Counted from the stretch's first letter, positions 44,563-53,011 are shown. The stretch is DNA of 64,000 nt from Chryseobacterium phosphatilyticum (GCF_002899825.2 NZ_PPED02000002.1:348159-412158), one strand, 5' to 3'. The notes: generated by a model from the sequence alone, not told the origin. Program-made: numbers and translations.

Positions 44563-44593
44563 CAAATTTATAGCTTTTTTTTAAATATATCAA
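44563..44593 (-). promoter_or_regulatory. Promoter of tRNA-Gln copy 1
   Basis: On the minus strand TTG (44593-44591), a 20-base spacer and TAAATTTG (44570-44563) form a canonical Bacteroidota promoter, 16 bases before the tRNA. Confidence 0.8.
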
Positions 44594-44715
44594 TACCTTT
44601 CTGAAAAAACTGTTTTTTTAATTAAAAATAAAAAGGTGTTTATCCCTATGGAAGATCATATCCTGAGTCTCTGGAAATAGGTACATATTGTAATTGATTA
44701 ATATGCTTTTATCAG

Positions 44716-44748
44716 AAAAAACAAAAACCACCCTTAAAAGGATGGTTT
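44716..44748 (-). terminator. Terminator of tRNA-Gln copy 2
   Basis: Same hairpin as for copy 1 (AACCATCC/GGGTGGTT on the minus strand) with a T-rich tail. Confidence 0.8.
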
Positions 44749-44749
44749 G

Positions 44750-44820
44750 TAGACCCACAGGGATTCGAACCCCGACTGACGGTACCAAAAACCGGAGTGC
44801 TACCGTTACACTATAGGTCT
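44750..44820 (-). tRNA. tRNA-Gln (anticodon TTG), copy 2
   Basis: Identical to copy 1 over 71 bases. The repeat extends to the terminator and the promoter -7 region (about 140 bases), which points to tandem duplication of the whole unit. Confidence 0.95.
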
Positions 44821-44837
44821 GTTTTATTTTGGTGGTG

Positions 44838-44867
44838 CAAATTTATAGCTTTTTTCTTTATATACAA
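44838..44867 (-). promoter_or_regulatory. Promoter of tRNA-Gln copy 2
   Basis: TTG (44867-44865), a 19-base spacer and TAAATTTG (44845-44838) on the minus strand. Confidence 0.8.
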
Positions 44868-44919
44868 GAACTTTTTAATTTTTTTTTTAAATTTACTGTA
44901 GAATTTATTTACGGAAAAT

Positions 44920-45945
44920 ATGCTGGCAGACTTCAATAATCTCAATATTAATCAATTATCTTTCAATACTGAATTTGAAAAAAAAGTGGAATCTTTTTTA
45001 AAAGAATGGTTTACTGACACTACAACGGTTAAAGTTCAGACTTCCGGATCTACGGGTATCCCTAAAATCTTTGATATTGAAAAAAAGAAAATGATCAATT
45101 CTGCAGTTATGACCTGCAATTTTTTAGGCTTAAAAGAAGGGAACACGGCATTGCTGTGCCTTCCGGTAGAATATATTTCAGGAAAAATGATGGTAGTACG
45201 TTCCATAGAGAGAAAATTAAGACTGATCATCACAGACCCTTCACTATATCCTCTCAAAGATATTGATCAGGAAGTAGATTTTTGTGCTATGACCCCCCCT
45301 CAGGTTGAAAACTCATTGGATAAACTTTATCTGATTAAAAACCTGATCATCGGAGGAGCTGCTGTTTCTGAAAGCCTGAAAAATAAGATACTTCAAATTA
45401 ATCTGAGTCCTTCAAACCGTATTTTTGAAACCTATGGAATGTCCGAGACGCTTTCTCATATCGCTTTAAGACAAGTGTTACCACAGCCGGAAGAGTATTT
45501 CACAGCCTTTGAAAATGTATCTGTTTCTTTAGATAACAGAGGTTGTCTGACTCTATTTGCTCCCGCTGTCAATACTGATATTTTACAAACTAATGATTTA
45601 GTTGAAATTAAAAATGGGAATCAGTTTAGATTTTTAGGAAGAATAGATAACGTAATCAACTCTGGAGGAGCAAAAATTTTCCCCGAAACCCTCGAAGCTT
45701 TGGTTAAAAAAGAAATTCCGAATGAAGCTGTATTTGTAGGAATACAAGACGAAAGGTTGGGACAGAAATTACTATTGATCATCGAAGGAAAAGAATCAAA
45801 GTCTGTGATAGAAACTATTGCACAGCTCCCATTTGAAAAAAGTTTTCATAAGCCAAAAGAAATTATATTTATCAATGAAATTCCAAGGACAGCCAACGGA
45901 AAGGTAAACAGAATGGAAATTCATAAAATGATTAGCGAAAAATAA
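44920..45945 (+). CDS. menE: o-Succinylbenzoate-CoA ligase-like AMP-binding enzyme (MenE)
   Basis: 341 residues, the short form usual for MenE in Bacteroidota. It belongs to the adenylate-forming family: P-loop VQTSGSTGIPK, the IIGGAAVSESL strand, FETYGMSETLSHIA, FLGRIDNVINSGGAKIFPE hinge, and the C-terminal catalytic lysine in PRTANGKVNRME. MenE activates o-succinylbenzoate with ATP and CoA in menaquinone synthesis, the quinone used by the respiratory chain of this phylum. No other men gene is in the window, so the assignment rests on size and motifs. Confidence 0.85.
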   Translation: MLADFNNLNINQLSFNTEFEKKVESFLKEWFTDTTTVKVQTSGSTGIPKIFDIEKKKMINSAVMTCNFLGLKEGNTALLCLPVEYISGKMMVVRSIERKLRLIITDPSLYPLKDIDQEVDFCAMTPPQVENSLDKLYLIKNLIIGGAAVSESLKNKILQINLSPSNRIFETYGMSETLSHIALRQVLPQPEEYFTAFENVSVSLDNRGCLTLFAPAVNTDILQTNDLVEIKNGNQFRFLGRIDNVINSGGAKIFPETLEALVKKEIPNEAVFVGIQDERLGQKLLLIIEGKESKSVIETIAQLPFEKSFHKPKEIIFINEIPRTANGKVNRMEIHKMISEK

Positions 45946-45993
45946 ATTTATTGTTACACGACAATTGATTACTGAATGTAAAAATCACATGCC

Positions 45994-46386
45994 ATGAAAG
46001 ACTTTTCAAGAGAACTCAATTTTAAAACTTCCCGAAGCAGTGGGGCAGGAGGACAAAATGTGAATAAAGTAGAAACTGCTGTTACTGTACTTTGGAATGT
46101 TGAAGCATCAGGATTTTTCAATGAGGATGAAAAAGTATTGATTCATAATAAATTAAAAAACAGAATTAATGCGGAAGGATTTCTGTTTCTGACGGTTTCT
46201 GAAAGCAGAACCCAGTTGATGAATAAAAACAAAGCCATTGAAAAAATAACAGAGATCGTGAATAAAGCTTTGATTGTTCCCAAAAAAAGGACTGCTACAA
46301 AGCCATCCAAAGCCCAAAAACAAAAAAGGTTAGACAGCAAGAAGAAACTTTCCGATAAAAAGGAAAACAGGAGATTTAAATTGTAA
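45994..46386 (+). CDS. arfB: Alternative ribosome-rescue factor ArfB (peptidyl-tRNA hydrolase)
   Basis: 130 residues. The release-factor-like domain has the GGQ motif at residues 19-21 (SSGAGGQNVNKVET), which hydrolyses peptidyl-tRNA on stalled ribosomes, followed by the family pattern NKLKNRINAEGFLFLTVSES. The C-terminal tail (about 98-130) is strongly basic (KRTATKPSKAQKQKRL, KKKLSDKKENRRFKL), as needed to enter the empty mRNA channel. Length fits ArfB/YaeJ. It is 48 bases after menE on the same strand. Confidence 0.95.
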   Translation: MKDFSRELNFKTSRSSGAGGQNVNKVETAVTVLWNVEASGFFNEDEKVLIHNKLKNRINAEGFLFLTVSESRTQLMNKNKAIEKITEIVNKALIVPKKRTATKPSKAQKQKRLDSKKKLSDKKENRRFKL

Positions 46387-46784
46387 TTACCTTTCTCGAG
46401 GAAAATCCTAAACCGTACAGCTGGGAGACAATCAAAAAGAAAGTTTAACCAGAGTTTCATTGAATGGGGTAGCCACATTCCGTTTTTAAGTCTTATATTT
46501 GTTAGAATTAAAATACCAAAATAATGACAGCAGTAATCTTTTTATCGGCAGAGCACAGAGGAATGGGATTATTGCTGTCATTATTGTATTTACACACAGA
46601 TTCTTTTCTAAAAAGTTCTAAGGACTTTATCAATTAGGCCCTGTCAGGATCCAAGGCAGGGGAATATTCCGGATTTTTATTTATTGTTTTTTGCGGTTTT
46701 TCTATAGGATAAGATACAGTTGTATCTGTTTTCTACATTGGATCATCGATGAATAACCGCATTGTAATCCTAAAAAATTGAAAA
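46387..46784. other. Intergenic region with a long hairpin, 398 bases
   Basis: It contains the 18-base-pair hairpin described next, and a smaller CCCTG/CAGGG hairpin near 46638-46662. I find no ORF with coding character. The downstream GreA/GreB-like gene may be controlled from here. Confidence 0.5.
46520..46585. repeat. Long imperfect palindrome, 18-bp stem with 30-base loop
   Basis: AATAATGACAGCAGTAAT (46520-46537) pairs with ATTATTGCTGTCATTATT (46568-46585) with a single G-T pair. The loop is relatively GC-rich. There is no T-run after it, so it is unlikely to be a plain terminator. Candidates are a small mobile palindromic repeat or a structured leader RNA. Confidence 0.75.
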
Positions 46785-47165
46785 ATGTCCAATCAGATTA
46801 TTGTAACTACAGGAATTTATGATGCTATAAAAGAAACGCTCAGAAGAAAAAAAGTAAGTATTCATGAAGAGAAAAGATTAGCAACAGAACTTAGAAATGC
46901 CAGACAGGTTTTAAGAAGAGACTTACCTGCTGACATTGTGACAGTGGAGAGAAAAGTAACTCTAAAGGATCATACTTTAGATTTTGAACATGAGTATATT
47001 TTTGTATCCTCGACAAGAGAAAAACTCAAAAAAAATAAATACTCTATACTTTCTGACATTGCATTGGCTGTAGTAGGATACAAAGTAGGGGATATCATCG
47101 ACTGGCCTTTTAAAGGGGGAAACAGAAAAATCGAAATACTAAAAGTAGAAGCCTGGGAAGAATAA
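46785..47165 (+). CDS. GreA/GreB-family transcription factor-like protein
   Basis: 126 residues. A short helical N-terminus (about 1-50, LRRKKVSIHEEKRLATELRN) is followed by a GreA/GreB C-terminal FKBP-like domain: VTVERKVTLKDHT, FVSSTREKLKKNKYSILSDI, ALAVVGYKVGDIIDWPFKGG. It is shorter than GreA (about 158) and the coiled coil with acidic tip is reduced, so it resembles Rnk-like or stand-alone C-terminal domain proteins that bind RNA polymerase without cleaving RNA. Function beyond polymerase binding is not clear. Confidence 0.85.
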   Translation: MSNQIIVTTGIYDAIKETLRRKKVSIHEEKRLATELRNARQVLRRDLPADIVTVERKVTLKDHTLDFEHEYIFVSSTREKLKKNKYSILSDIALAVVGYKVGDIIDWPFKGGNRKIEILKVEAWEE

Positions 47166-47195
47166 TGTTTGTAAACTCTTATTGAATCATAAACT

Positions 47196-47227
47196 AAGCA
47201 TAGTCCTACAATGGGCTATGCTTTTAT
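47196..47227 (+). terminator. Terminator after GreA/GreB-like gene
   Basis: AAGCATAGTCC pairs with GGGCTATGCTT (one G-T pair), followed by TTTTAT. Confidence 0.8.
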
Positions 47228-47393
47228 ATCCCTAAGATTTCCTGGATTTATTATTAAAAAATGTTCATCATAAAAAATCTGTGATAGCTGAGTAATACAA
47301 ATATTTTTAGAACCTTTCCATCTAAGGTGAATTTCTCAACCCATTTAACAAATGATAAAAAATAACGCCTCTGTTATACTTTCTTGATATGGG

Positions 47394-47426
47394 TTGACCC
47401 GATTCCATTTTTAAGTTTTATCTTTG
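47394..47426 (+). promoter_or_regulatory. Promoter that fixes the start of the DHS-like gene
   Basis: TTG (47394-47396), a 22-base spacer and TATCTTTG (47419-47426) match the Bacteroidota consensus. The open frame extends upstream to an ATG at 47384, but that lies before the promoter, so the ATG at 47441 is the start. Confidence 0.75.
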
Positions 47427-47440
47427 CAAAAATTAAAAAA

Positions 47441-48412
47441 ATGAGCAGACCGATTTCTGAGTTTATAGAAAAATATTACCTGCATTTCAATGCTGCAGCG
47501 TTGGTAGATGCATCTAAAGGATATGTAGCACACCTTAAAGATGGTGGAAAGATGATGATCACTTTGGCAGGAGCAATGTCTACTGCTGAATTAGGTAAAA
47601 TTCTTGCAGAAATGATCCGTCAGGGTAAAGTAGATTTTATCTCTTGTACAGGTGCCAATCTTGAAGAAGACTTAATGAATCTTGTGGCGCACTCACACTA
47701 CGAAAGAGTTCCTCATTACAGAGATTTGACTGCTCAGGATGAATGGGATCTTTTAGAAAGAGGACTAAACAGAGTTACTGATACTTGTATTCCGGAAGAA
47801 GAGGCATTCAGAAGACTACAGAAGCACATTGTAGAAATCTGGAAAGATGCAGAAGCTAAAGGAGAAAGATACTTCCCACACGAATTTATGTACAAAATGA
47901 TTCTTTCAGGAGTGTTGGAGCAATATTATGAAATTCCAAGAGAAAACTCATGGATGATCGCTGCTGCAGAAGCAAACTTGCCCATCGTAGTTCCGGGATG
48001 GGAAGATTCTACAATGGGTAACATTTTCGCTTCTTATTGTATTAAAGGAGAGCTTAAAGCGACTACCATGAAATCGGGAATTGAATATATGACTTACCTT
48101 GCTGACTGGTATACTAAAAATTCAGCAGGAAAAGGAGTAGGTTTCTTCCAGATTGGTGGAGGTATCGCAGGAGATTTCCCAATCTGTGTAGTACCGATGT
48201 TATATCAGGATATGGAAATGCATGATATTCCTTTCTGGTCTTATTTCTGCCAGATTTCTGACTCTACAACATCTTACGGTTCATATTCAGGAGCTGTTCC
48301 AAATGAGAAAATTACATGGGGTAAATTAGATATCACCACACCGAAGTTTATCGTTGAAAGTGATGCTACCATCTGTGCACCATTGATGTTCTCGTATATC
48401 TTAGAAAATTAA
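47441..48412 (+). CDS. Deoxyhypusine synthase-like protein (polyamine aminobutyl transfer family)
   Basis: 323 residues from the ATG at 47441, which follows a canonical promoter by 14 bases. The family is clear from MMITLAGAMSTAELGKILAE, FISCTGANLEEDLMNLVAH, ADWYTKNSAGKGVGFFQIGG and the active-site lysine Lys295 in NEKITWGKLD. Deoxyhypusine synthase transfers an aminobutyl group from spermidine with NAD. Bacteria lack eIF5A, so bacterial members are thought to act on other amines, for example in homospermidine or spermidine formation (sometimes called SpeY). Its likely pathway link in this window is the agmatine deiminase at 15166, but the two are far apart. Confidence 0.88.
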   Translation: MSRPISEFIEKYYLHFNAAALVDASKGYVAHLKDGGKMMITLAGAMSTAELGKILAEMIRQGKVDFISCTGANLEEDLMNLVAHSHYERVPHYRDLTAQDEWDLLERGLNRVTDTCIPEEEAFRRLQKHIVEIWKDAEAKGERYFPHEFMYKMILSGVLEQYYEIPRENSWMIAAAEANLPIVVPGWEDSTMGNIFASYCIKGELKATTMKSGIEYMTYLADWYTKNSAGKGVGFFQIGGGIAGDFPICVVPMLYQDMEMHDIPFWSYFCQISDSTTSYGSYSGAVPNEKITWGKLDITTPKFIVESDATICAPLMFSYILEN

Positions 48413-48442
48413 GAATCAATTCTCGTCAGAGATTAAAATAGT

Positions 48443-48480
48443 AGCGCTTCAATTTATTTTGGGGCGCTTTTCTTTTTTTA
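48443..48480 (+). terminator. Terminator after DHS-like gene
   Basis: GCGCTTC pairs with GGGGCGC (two G-T pairs), followed by a T-rich run. Confidence 0.75.
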
Positions 48481-48637
48481 CTCTTCTGTGTAATCTATAA
48501 AATCCGGGTGATATAAAAATCATATGGTATACTATTGCAGATACAATCGTAGCACCTTAAAGCATGCATTATCCAATAAGCCTGTGAGCGAATAAATTTT
48601 GACCTGATTTTGATCTATGAAATCTCTGGGAAAAAAA

Positions 48638-48784
48638 TCAATCCAGCGAATTAACCAATACAAAATATCTGTATGCCAGAATACCTTTTTCAATCTTTGT
48701 CAATTGATTAGGATCTTTATCACTCAACTTCGGAAGAACCTTTTTATTGATTACATTCAGCAATCGGAAAAATGATTTTTTCAT
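48638..48784 (-). CDS. Small conserved flavobacterial protein of unknown function
   Basis: 48 residues from the ATG at 48784 (a longer frame begins at 48829). It is basic and helical: MKKSFFRLLNVINKKVLPKL, then KDPNQLTKIEKGILAYRYF and the end VNSLD. I recognise the general pattern (MKK-F-LN-INK-LP near the start, YRYYV--NSLD at the end) as a short protein common in Flavobacteriia and often misnamed SsrA-binding protein; this is from memory, not a search. It contains no SmpB domain. Divergent from the alkyltransferase-like gene. Confidence 0.6.
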   Translation of the reverse strand: MKKSFFRLLNVINKKVLPKLSDKDPNQLTKIEKGILAYRYFVLVNSLD

Positions 48785-48886
48785 ATCTTTATCTTTTAAT
48801 GAAACATCATTGAGTGAATGAGAGTTCAAAAATGATGCAAAACTTAAGAGCTATTTCCTAAAGCATTAGAATATAAAACAGTAATT

Positions 48887-49183
48887 ATGGATGAAATTTT
48901 CAAACAACAGGTATACGAAGTGGCAAGGCTTATCCCAAAGGGTAGAGTTTCTTCTTATGGAGCAATAGCTAAGGCCGTAGGATATCCGAACCATTCGCGT
49001 CATGTTGGAAAAGCGATGGGAGGTTGTCCTGAGGATGTTCCGGCTCATCGTGTTATTTCCAGTTCGGGAGTATTATCTGTTCCGGAATTTCAACCAAGGC
49101 TTGAGGCCGAGGGAATTATTGTAGAAAATCTTAGGATAAAGAATTTCAAAAAACTGTTTTGGGATCCGATAGAAGAGATTTAG
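48887..49183 (+). CDS. Alkyltransferase-like protein (ATL) lacking the active cysteine
   Basis: 98 residues, only the C-terminal DNA-binding domain of O6-alkylguanine alkyltransferases. The helix-turn-helix region (KGRVSSYGAIAKAVGYPNHS) with Tyr24 for base flipping is intact. In place of the PCHRV active site it has PAHRV, with Ala53 where the methyl-accepting cysteine should be. It therefore cannot repair by direct transfer. Known ATL proteins with a replaced cysteine bind alkylated guanine and pass the damage to nucleotide excision repair. Here the conserved Asn before the motif is replaced by Cys47 (MGGCPEDVP). Monocistronic. Confidence 0.92.
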   Translation: MDEIFKQQVYEVARLIPKGRVSSYGAIAKAVGYPNHSRHVGKAMGGCPEDVPAHRVISSSGVLSVPEFQPRLEAEGIIVENLRIKNFKKLFWDPIEEI

Positions 49184-49290
49184 TATGGTAGGTTTTACCA
49201 TTCAGAATATAAAAACTACTGTCCGGTCATATATTTTTTCTAGTAATAGTATGTCACAATATCTTTGGTTCATCATAAAAAACTAATCAT

Positions 49291-50088
49291 ATGAAACCAA
49301 GCTCAATCTTTACTGTAGTACTCCTTTTTATTGCTGTATTTTCAAAAGCTCAGTCGGATGATAAATTCTATCAGCCTGGCAAAACGATGAAACCTTTTGA
49401 AATGAAAATCTCAGATTCTATCAAGTTTCCGGTGGAGGATAATATAATTACGGCATTTATTGCAAAGCCTGAACAAAAAAAGATTAAGAAAACCATTTTT
49501 TATTTTCATGGGGCAGCAGGTAATGTTACCACGTATCAGTTTATGACAAAGCCTTTAGTAGATGCAGGCTATCAGGTAGTAATGGTTGACCTGAGAGGGT
49601 ATGGATTGTCTACAGGAAAACCCACCCATAAAAATGTAGCGGAAGACGGACAAAAGTTTTTTGATGAATTGATGAAAAGAGAAGATATTAAAAACACCAG
49701 GGTTTATCTTTATGGAGCTTCTTTAGGAACTCAGATCGCCGCTCATCTGGCTAAAGATAACACTTCTAAAATATCTGGTCTTATTCTGGATTGCCCAATG
49801 GCTTCTTTTACGGATATTGCTGCTCACTTCGCTCCGCAGTATAAAGATTTCATTGTACAGACTATGATCTCACCTTACGCTGCCAAAAATGATGTTAAAG
49901 GCTTAGATCAGCTACCGGTACTTGTAATTCATGCAAAGGATGATAGAACCATTCCTTATGAACAAGGAAAATTAGTTTTTGATAATACAACTTCTAGAAC
50001 TAAAATTTTTATTGAATCCAAAGGAGACCATTTGGAAGGGCTTATTAATAATAAAGAAGAAATTTTAAAGGCCATTGATCAGTTGTAA
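49291..50088 (+). CDS. Exported alpha/beta hydrolase
   Basis: 265 residues. Signal peptide about 1-20 (FSKAQSDD). The alpha/beta hydrolase fold shows the oxyanion strand TIFYFHGAAGNVTTYQ, the nucleophile elbow YGASLGTQIA (Ser in GASLG), the acid in VIHAKDDRTIPYEQG and the histidine in ESKGDHLEGL, so all triad residues are present. It resembles the Bem46/YfhR-type serine hydrolases. Substrate unknown; an exported esterase or amidase is likely. A very strong bidirectional terminator follows. Confidence 0.88.
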   Translation: MKPSSIFTVVLLFIAVFSKAQSDDKFYQPGKTMKPFEMKISDSIKFPVEDNIITAFIAKPEQKKIKKTIFYFHGAAGNVTTYQFMTKPLVDAGYQVVMVDLRGYGLSTGKPTHKNVAEDGQKFFDELMKREDIKNTRVYLYGASLGTQIAAHLAKDNTSKISGLILDCPMASFTDIAAHFAPQYKDFIVQTMISPYAAKNDVKGLDQLPVLVIHAKDDRTIPYEQGKLVFDNTTSRTKIFIESKGDHLEGLINNKEEILKAIDQL

Positions 50089-50100
50089 ACATACACTAAA

Positions 50101-50140
50101 AATAATACTCCAGCGGCTTTGCCGCTGGAGTATTATTTTC
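50101..50140. terminator. Strong bidirectional terminator
   Basis: AATAATACTCCAGCGGC (50101-50117) pairs perfectly over 17 bases with 50121-50137 around a TTT loop, with A/T-rich flanks on both sides. It serves the hydrolase (plus) and the XRE gene (minus). Confidence 0.95.
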
Positions 50141-50162
50141 TTTAGCATCCTGAAATAGGAAT

Positions 50163-50564
50163 TTATTTTTTTATTCTTGGGGAACTTTTTAATTCCTCTT
50201 TAAGTCTTTCGATTTCTTCTTTTAATAAAGCAATATATCCTTGAAGATTCTCAATCACAGTTCCTGGAATATTATCATAGTGATTCTGTGTAGTAATTAC
50301 TCCTGCAGAAGACGACCTGTCATTAAATACGGGATGATCATTATTAATAACTACTGTAGCCTCTTCTTCTTCATAAATATCCTCTACCGGAACCTCTAAG
50401 AAACGGGCAATTTTATCCCACTCGTCTCTTATAATTTTTACTTCACCACTTTCCTTTCTGCTATAGTTCGATACATCCGTTGCGATAAAGTCAGCGATTT
50501 GTTGTTGAGTATAACCTTTTTGCTTTCTTATGACGCGTAATTTTTCTTTTTGCATGTTCGACAT
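50163..50564 (-). CDS. XRE-family regulator with C-terminal coiled coil
   Basis: 133 residues from the ATG at 50564; the longer frame to 50654 adds a hydrophobic run untypical for this family. Residues 4-65 are a Cro/C1 helix-turn-helix (KLRVIRKQKGYTQQQIADF, YSRKESGEVKII, DKIARFLEVPVEDIY). A polar linker follows, and residues 105-128 are a coiled coil (GYIALLKEEIERLKEELKSS), a common arrangement for regulators of this phylum and probably the dimer interface. Targets unknown. Met4 is an alternative start. Confidence 0.85.
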   Translation of the reverse strand: MSNMQKEKLRVIRKQKGYTQQQIADFIATDVSNYSRKESGEVKIIRDEWDKIARFLEVPVEDIYEEEEATVVINNDHPVFNDRSSSAGVITTQNHYDNIPGTVIENLQGYIALLKEEIERLKEELKSSPRIKK

Positions 50565-50964
50565 TTTATACAAAAATGGCAAAAAAGCCGAATCTATACA
50601 ATAGAAAACAGAAAAAATATAGAGTAAAACAATAAAGGCGAACAGGAAATGCAAAATAGCTGTATAATATGAAGGGTATTCAAGTTATTTATTAATGATT
50701 TAAATATAATTTTATAGGTTGGAAACGCGAAAACACCAGAAGTTTGTATACACTATAAAAATTGTAAGCCACAAGAAAATTTCAGATCTTCAGCAAGAGT
50801 TACACCTACATTGGTTTGCCACTAATACCCTTATTCGTGTATTCGTGGCGATTATTGAGCAGTATACAATTATTTGGCCGGAGATCACATCTTGGTCTCC
50901 TAAACATTCTCTAACCTTTTGACAAAAAAAAAGACTGTTTCAAAATGAAACAGTCTTCGGTATA
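50565..50964. other. Intergenic region between XRE gene and htpG, 400 bases
   Basis: It contains the upstream region of the XRE gene, with a GGCTTTTTTGCC palindrome near 50577-50590 that may be an operator, and the htpG terminator at the right end. A TTG-started 67-codon frame at 50719 is not supported as a gene. Confidence 0.45.
50924..50957 (-). terminator. htpG terminator
   Basis: AAGACTGTTTCA (50931-50942) pairs with 50946-50957; on the minus strand it is followed by nine T. Confidence 0.93.
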
Positions 50965-52857
50965 TTATTTTTCAAGTTGCTTATAGCTTCTCTGAATAAA
51001 ATCTGTCAGGTCTTTTCCTTTCAGTAAGTTTTGTGAAAGCTTGGCAAGATCCAACGCATATTTGATCAGGTTTTCTTTCTCTTCAGCATTTTCAGTTTTT
51101 AAAATCTGGCCAGAAAGCTCACTGTTTGAGTTAACCACAAGATTATACATTTCCGGGAAGCCTCCCATTCCAAACATACCGCCTCCGCCGGTTGCCTGCA
51201 TATCTTTCATTCTTCTCATAAACTCTGGCTGAGTAATCGTGAATGGCGCATCGTTGCTGTCAAGATCTTCAAGTTGTACTGTGAATTTAGCATCCTGAAT
51301 TGCTTCTTCTACATTTTTCTTTAAAGATTCCTTCTCCGTTTCATTTAATTTAGCAATAACGGGCTCGTCTTTTTTGATCAGATTATTGATATGATCAGCA
51401 TCTACTCTTACAAATGAAACATTCTCTTTTGAAGTTTCCAGTTTTTGAATAACGTGTGGCGTAATAGGAGTATCTAATAAAAGTACTTCATAACCTTTGT
51501 CTTTGGCAGACTGAATGTAGCTGTGCTGTTCATCAGCATTGGTTGCATAAAGAATTACTAATTTGTTATCCTTATCAGTTTGGAAAGGTTTGATCTTTTC
51601 AGTCAGTTCATCCCAAAGGAAATATTTCCCGTCTGTTGTAGGATATAATGTAAACTTATCCGCTTTTTCTGCAAATTTGTCTTCGGTAACAATCCCGTAT
51701 TCGATCACTACTTTAATATCGTTCCATTTTTGCTCATAGTCTTCACGGTTTTCGTTGATTAAAGAAGCCATTTTATCGGCTACTTTTTTCGTGATGTAAG
51801 AAGATATTTTCTTTACAGCACCATCTGCCTGAAGATAAGAACGGGATACGTTCAAAGGAATGTCCGGAGAATCAATAACTCCTCTCAGAAGCATAAGGAA
51901 ATCAGGAACAATACCTTTTACTTCATCTGTTACAAATACCTGATTTTGATACAATTGGATTTTATCTTTCTCAATATTTAAATTGTTGCTCAATTTAGGA
52001 AAGAATAATACTCCGGTAAGGTTGAAAGGATAATCAACATTCAGATGAATATGGAATAAAGGCTCCTCAAACTGCATTGGATACAGCTCGTGGTAAAACT
52101 TCATATAATCTTCATTATTCAGTTCATTGGGCGCGATTGTCCATGCCGGTGCAGGATTGTTGATGATATTATCTATTTCTTCAGTTTCAGCTACAGCATC
52201 TTCCGGAGCATCTTCCGGTAGTGGAAGAGTATGTGTTTTAGTTCCAAATTTAATAGGAACGGGCATAAACTTGTTATATTTTAATAACAACTCACGGATT
52301 TTTCCTTCCTCCAGAAATTCTACAGAATCTTCTGCAATGTGAAGAATAATTTCTGTACCTCTGTCTGTCTTATCTGTTGTCTCTTCAAGGGTGAATTCAG
52401 GGCTTCCATCACAGATCCAACGAACAGCCGGCTCGTCTTTGTAAGACTTGGTAAGGATTTCCACTTTTTCTGCTACCATAAAAGCAGAATAAAATCCTAA
52501 TCCAAAGTGTCCGATAATTCCCGAATCTTTTGCAGAATCTTTATATTTTTCCAAAAATTCTTCAGCTCCTGAAAATGCCACCTGGTTGATATATTTTTCA
52601 ACTTCTTCACCTGTCATCCCGATACCCTGATCGATGATGCGTAGAGTTTTCTGTTCTTTATCAATTTTAACCTCAAGTTTCGGATTTCCATATTCAACCT
52701 TTGCTTCACCAATACTTGTTAAATGTTTTAATTTTAAAGTAGCATCAGTAGCATTAGAAATCAGTTCTCTTAAGAATATTTCGTGGTCACTGTAAAGAAA
52801 TTTTTTAATAAGAGGGAAAATGTTTTCCACAGATACATTAATATTTCCTTTAGTCAT
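50965..52857 (-). CDS. htpG: Chaperone HtpG (Hsp90)
   Basis: 630 residues, the normal HtpG length. The ATPase domain has ELISNATDATLKLKHL, DQGIGMTGEEVEKYI, HFGLGFYSAFMVAEKVE and the catalytic-loop arginine region PLNVSRSYLQAD in the middle domain. The C-terminal dimerisation part includes a Gly/Met-rich loop (QATGGGGMFGMGGFPEM). HtpG is a cytosolic ATP-dependent chaperone. It is transcribed alone. I see no CIRCE element (TTAGCACTC inverted repeat) upstream. Confidence 0.98.
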   Translation of the reverse strand: MTKGNINVSVENIFPLIKKFLYSDHEIFLRELISNATDATLKLKHLTSIGEAKVEYGNPKLEVKIDKEQKTLRIIDQGIGMTGEEVEKYINQVAFSGAEEFLEKYKDSAKDSGIIGHFGLGFYSAFMVAEKVEILTKSYKDEPAVRWICDGSPEFTLEETTDKTDRGTEIILHIAEDSVEFLEEGKIRELLLKYNKFMPVPIKFGTKTHTLPLPEDAPEDAVAETEEIDNIINNPAPAWTIAPNELNNEDYMKFYHELYPMQFEEPLFHIHLNVDYPFNLTGVLFFPKLSNNLNIEKDKIQLYQNQVFVTDEVKGIVPDFLMLLRGVIDSPDIPLNVSRSYLQADGAVKKISSYITKKVADKMASLINENREDYEQKWNDIKVVIEYGIVTEDKFAEKADKFTLYPTTDGKYFLWDELTEKIKPFQTDKDNKLVILYATNADEQHSYIQSAKDKGYEVLLLDTPITPHVIQKLETSKENVSFVRVDADHINNLIKKDEPVIAKLNETEKESLKKNVEEAIQDAKFTVQLEDLDSNDAPFTITQPEFMRRMKDMQATGGGGMFGMGGFPEMYNLVVNSNSELSGQILKTENAEEKENLIKYALDLAKLSQNLLKGKDLTDFIQRSYKQLEK

Positions 52858-53011
52858 AATATTTTAGATTTTTAATTTTCAAATCTTTCTCAAAAAAAAT
52901 ACCACGAAGCAGAAACTGACAGAATGGCATTGTTTCGATGCAGAGAAACAAGGGTGTCTTGTGAATTTGTCAAAGAAATATCATATTTTTAATCCTTAAA
53001 AATTTTTAAAA

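Noticed and set aside
50719..50922. 67-codon frame between XRE gene and htpG
   Set aside because: It needs a TTG start, has no promoter or protein-like pattern, and ends in the terminator region.
52858..53011. CIRCE heat-shock operator before htpG
   Set aside because: No TTAGCACTC-N9-GAGTGCTAA-like repeat is present; GCAT/ATGC near 52932-52946 is too short to call.
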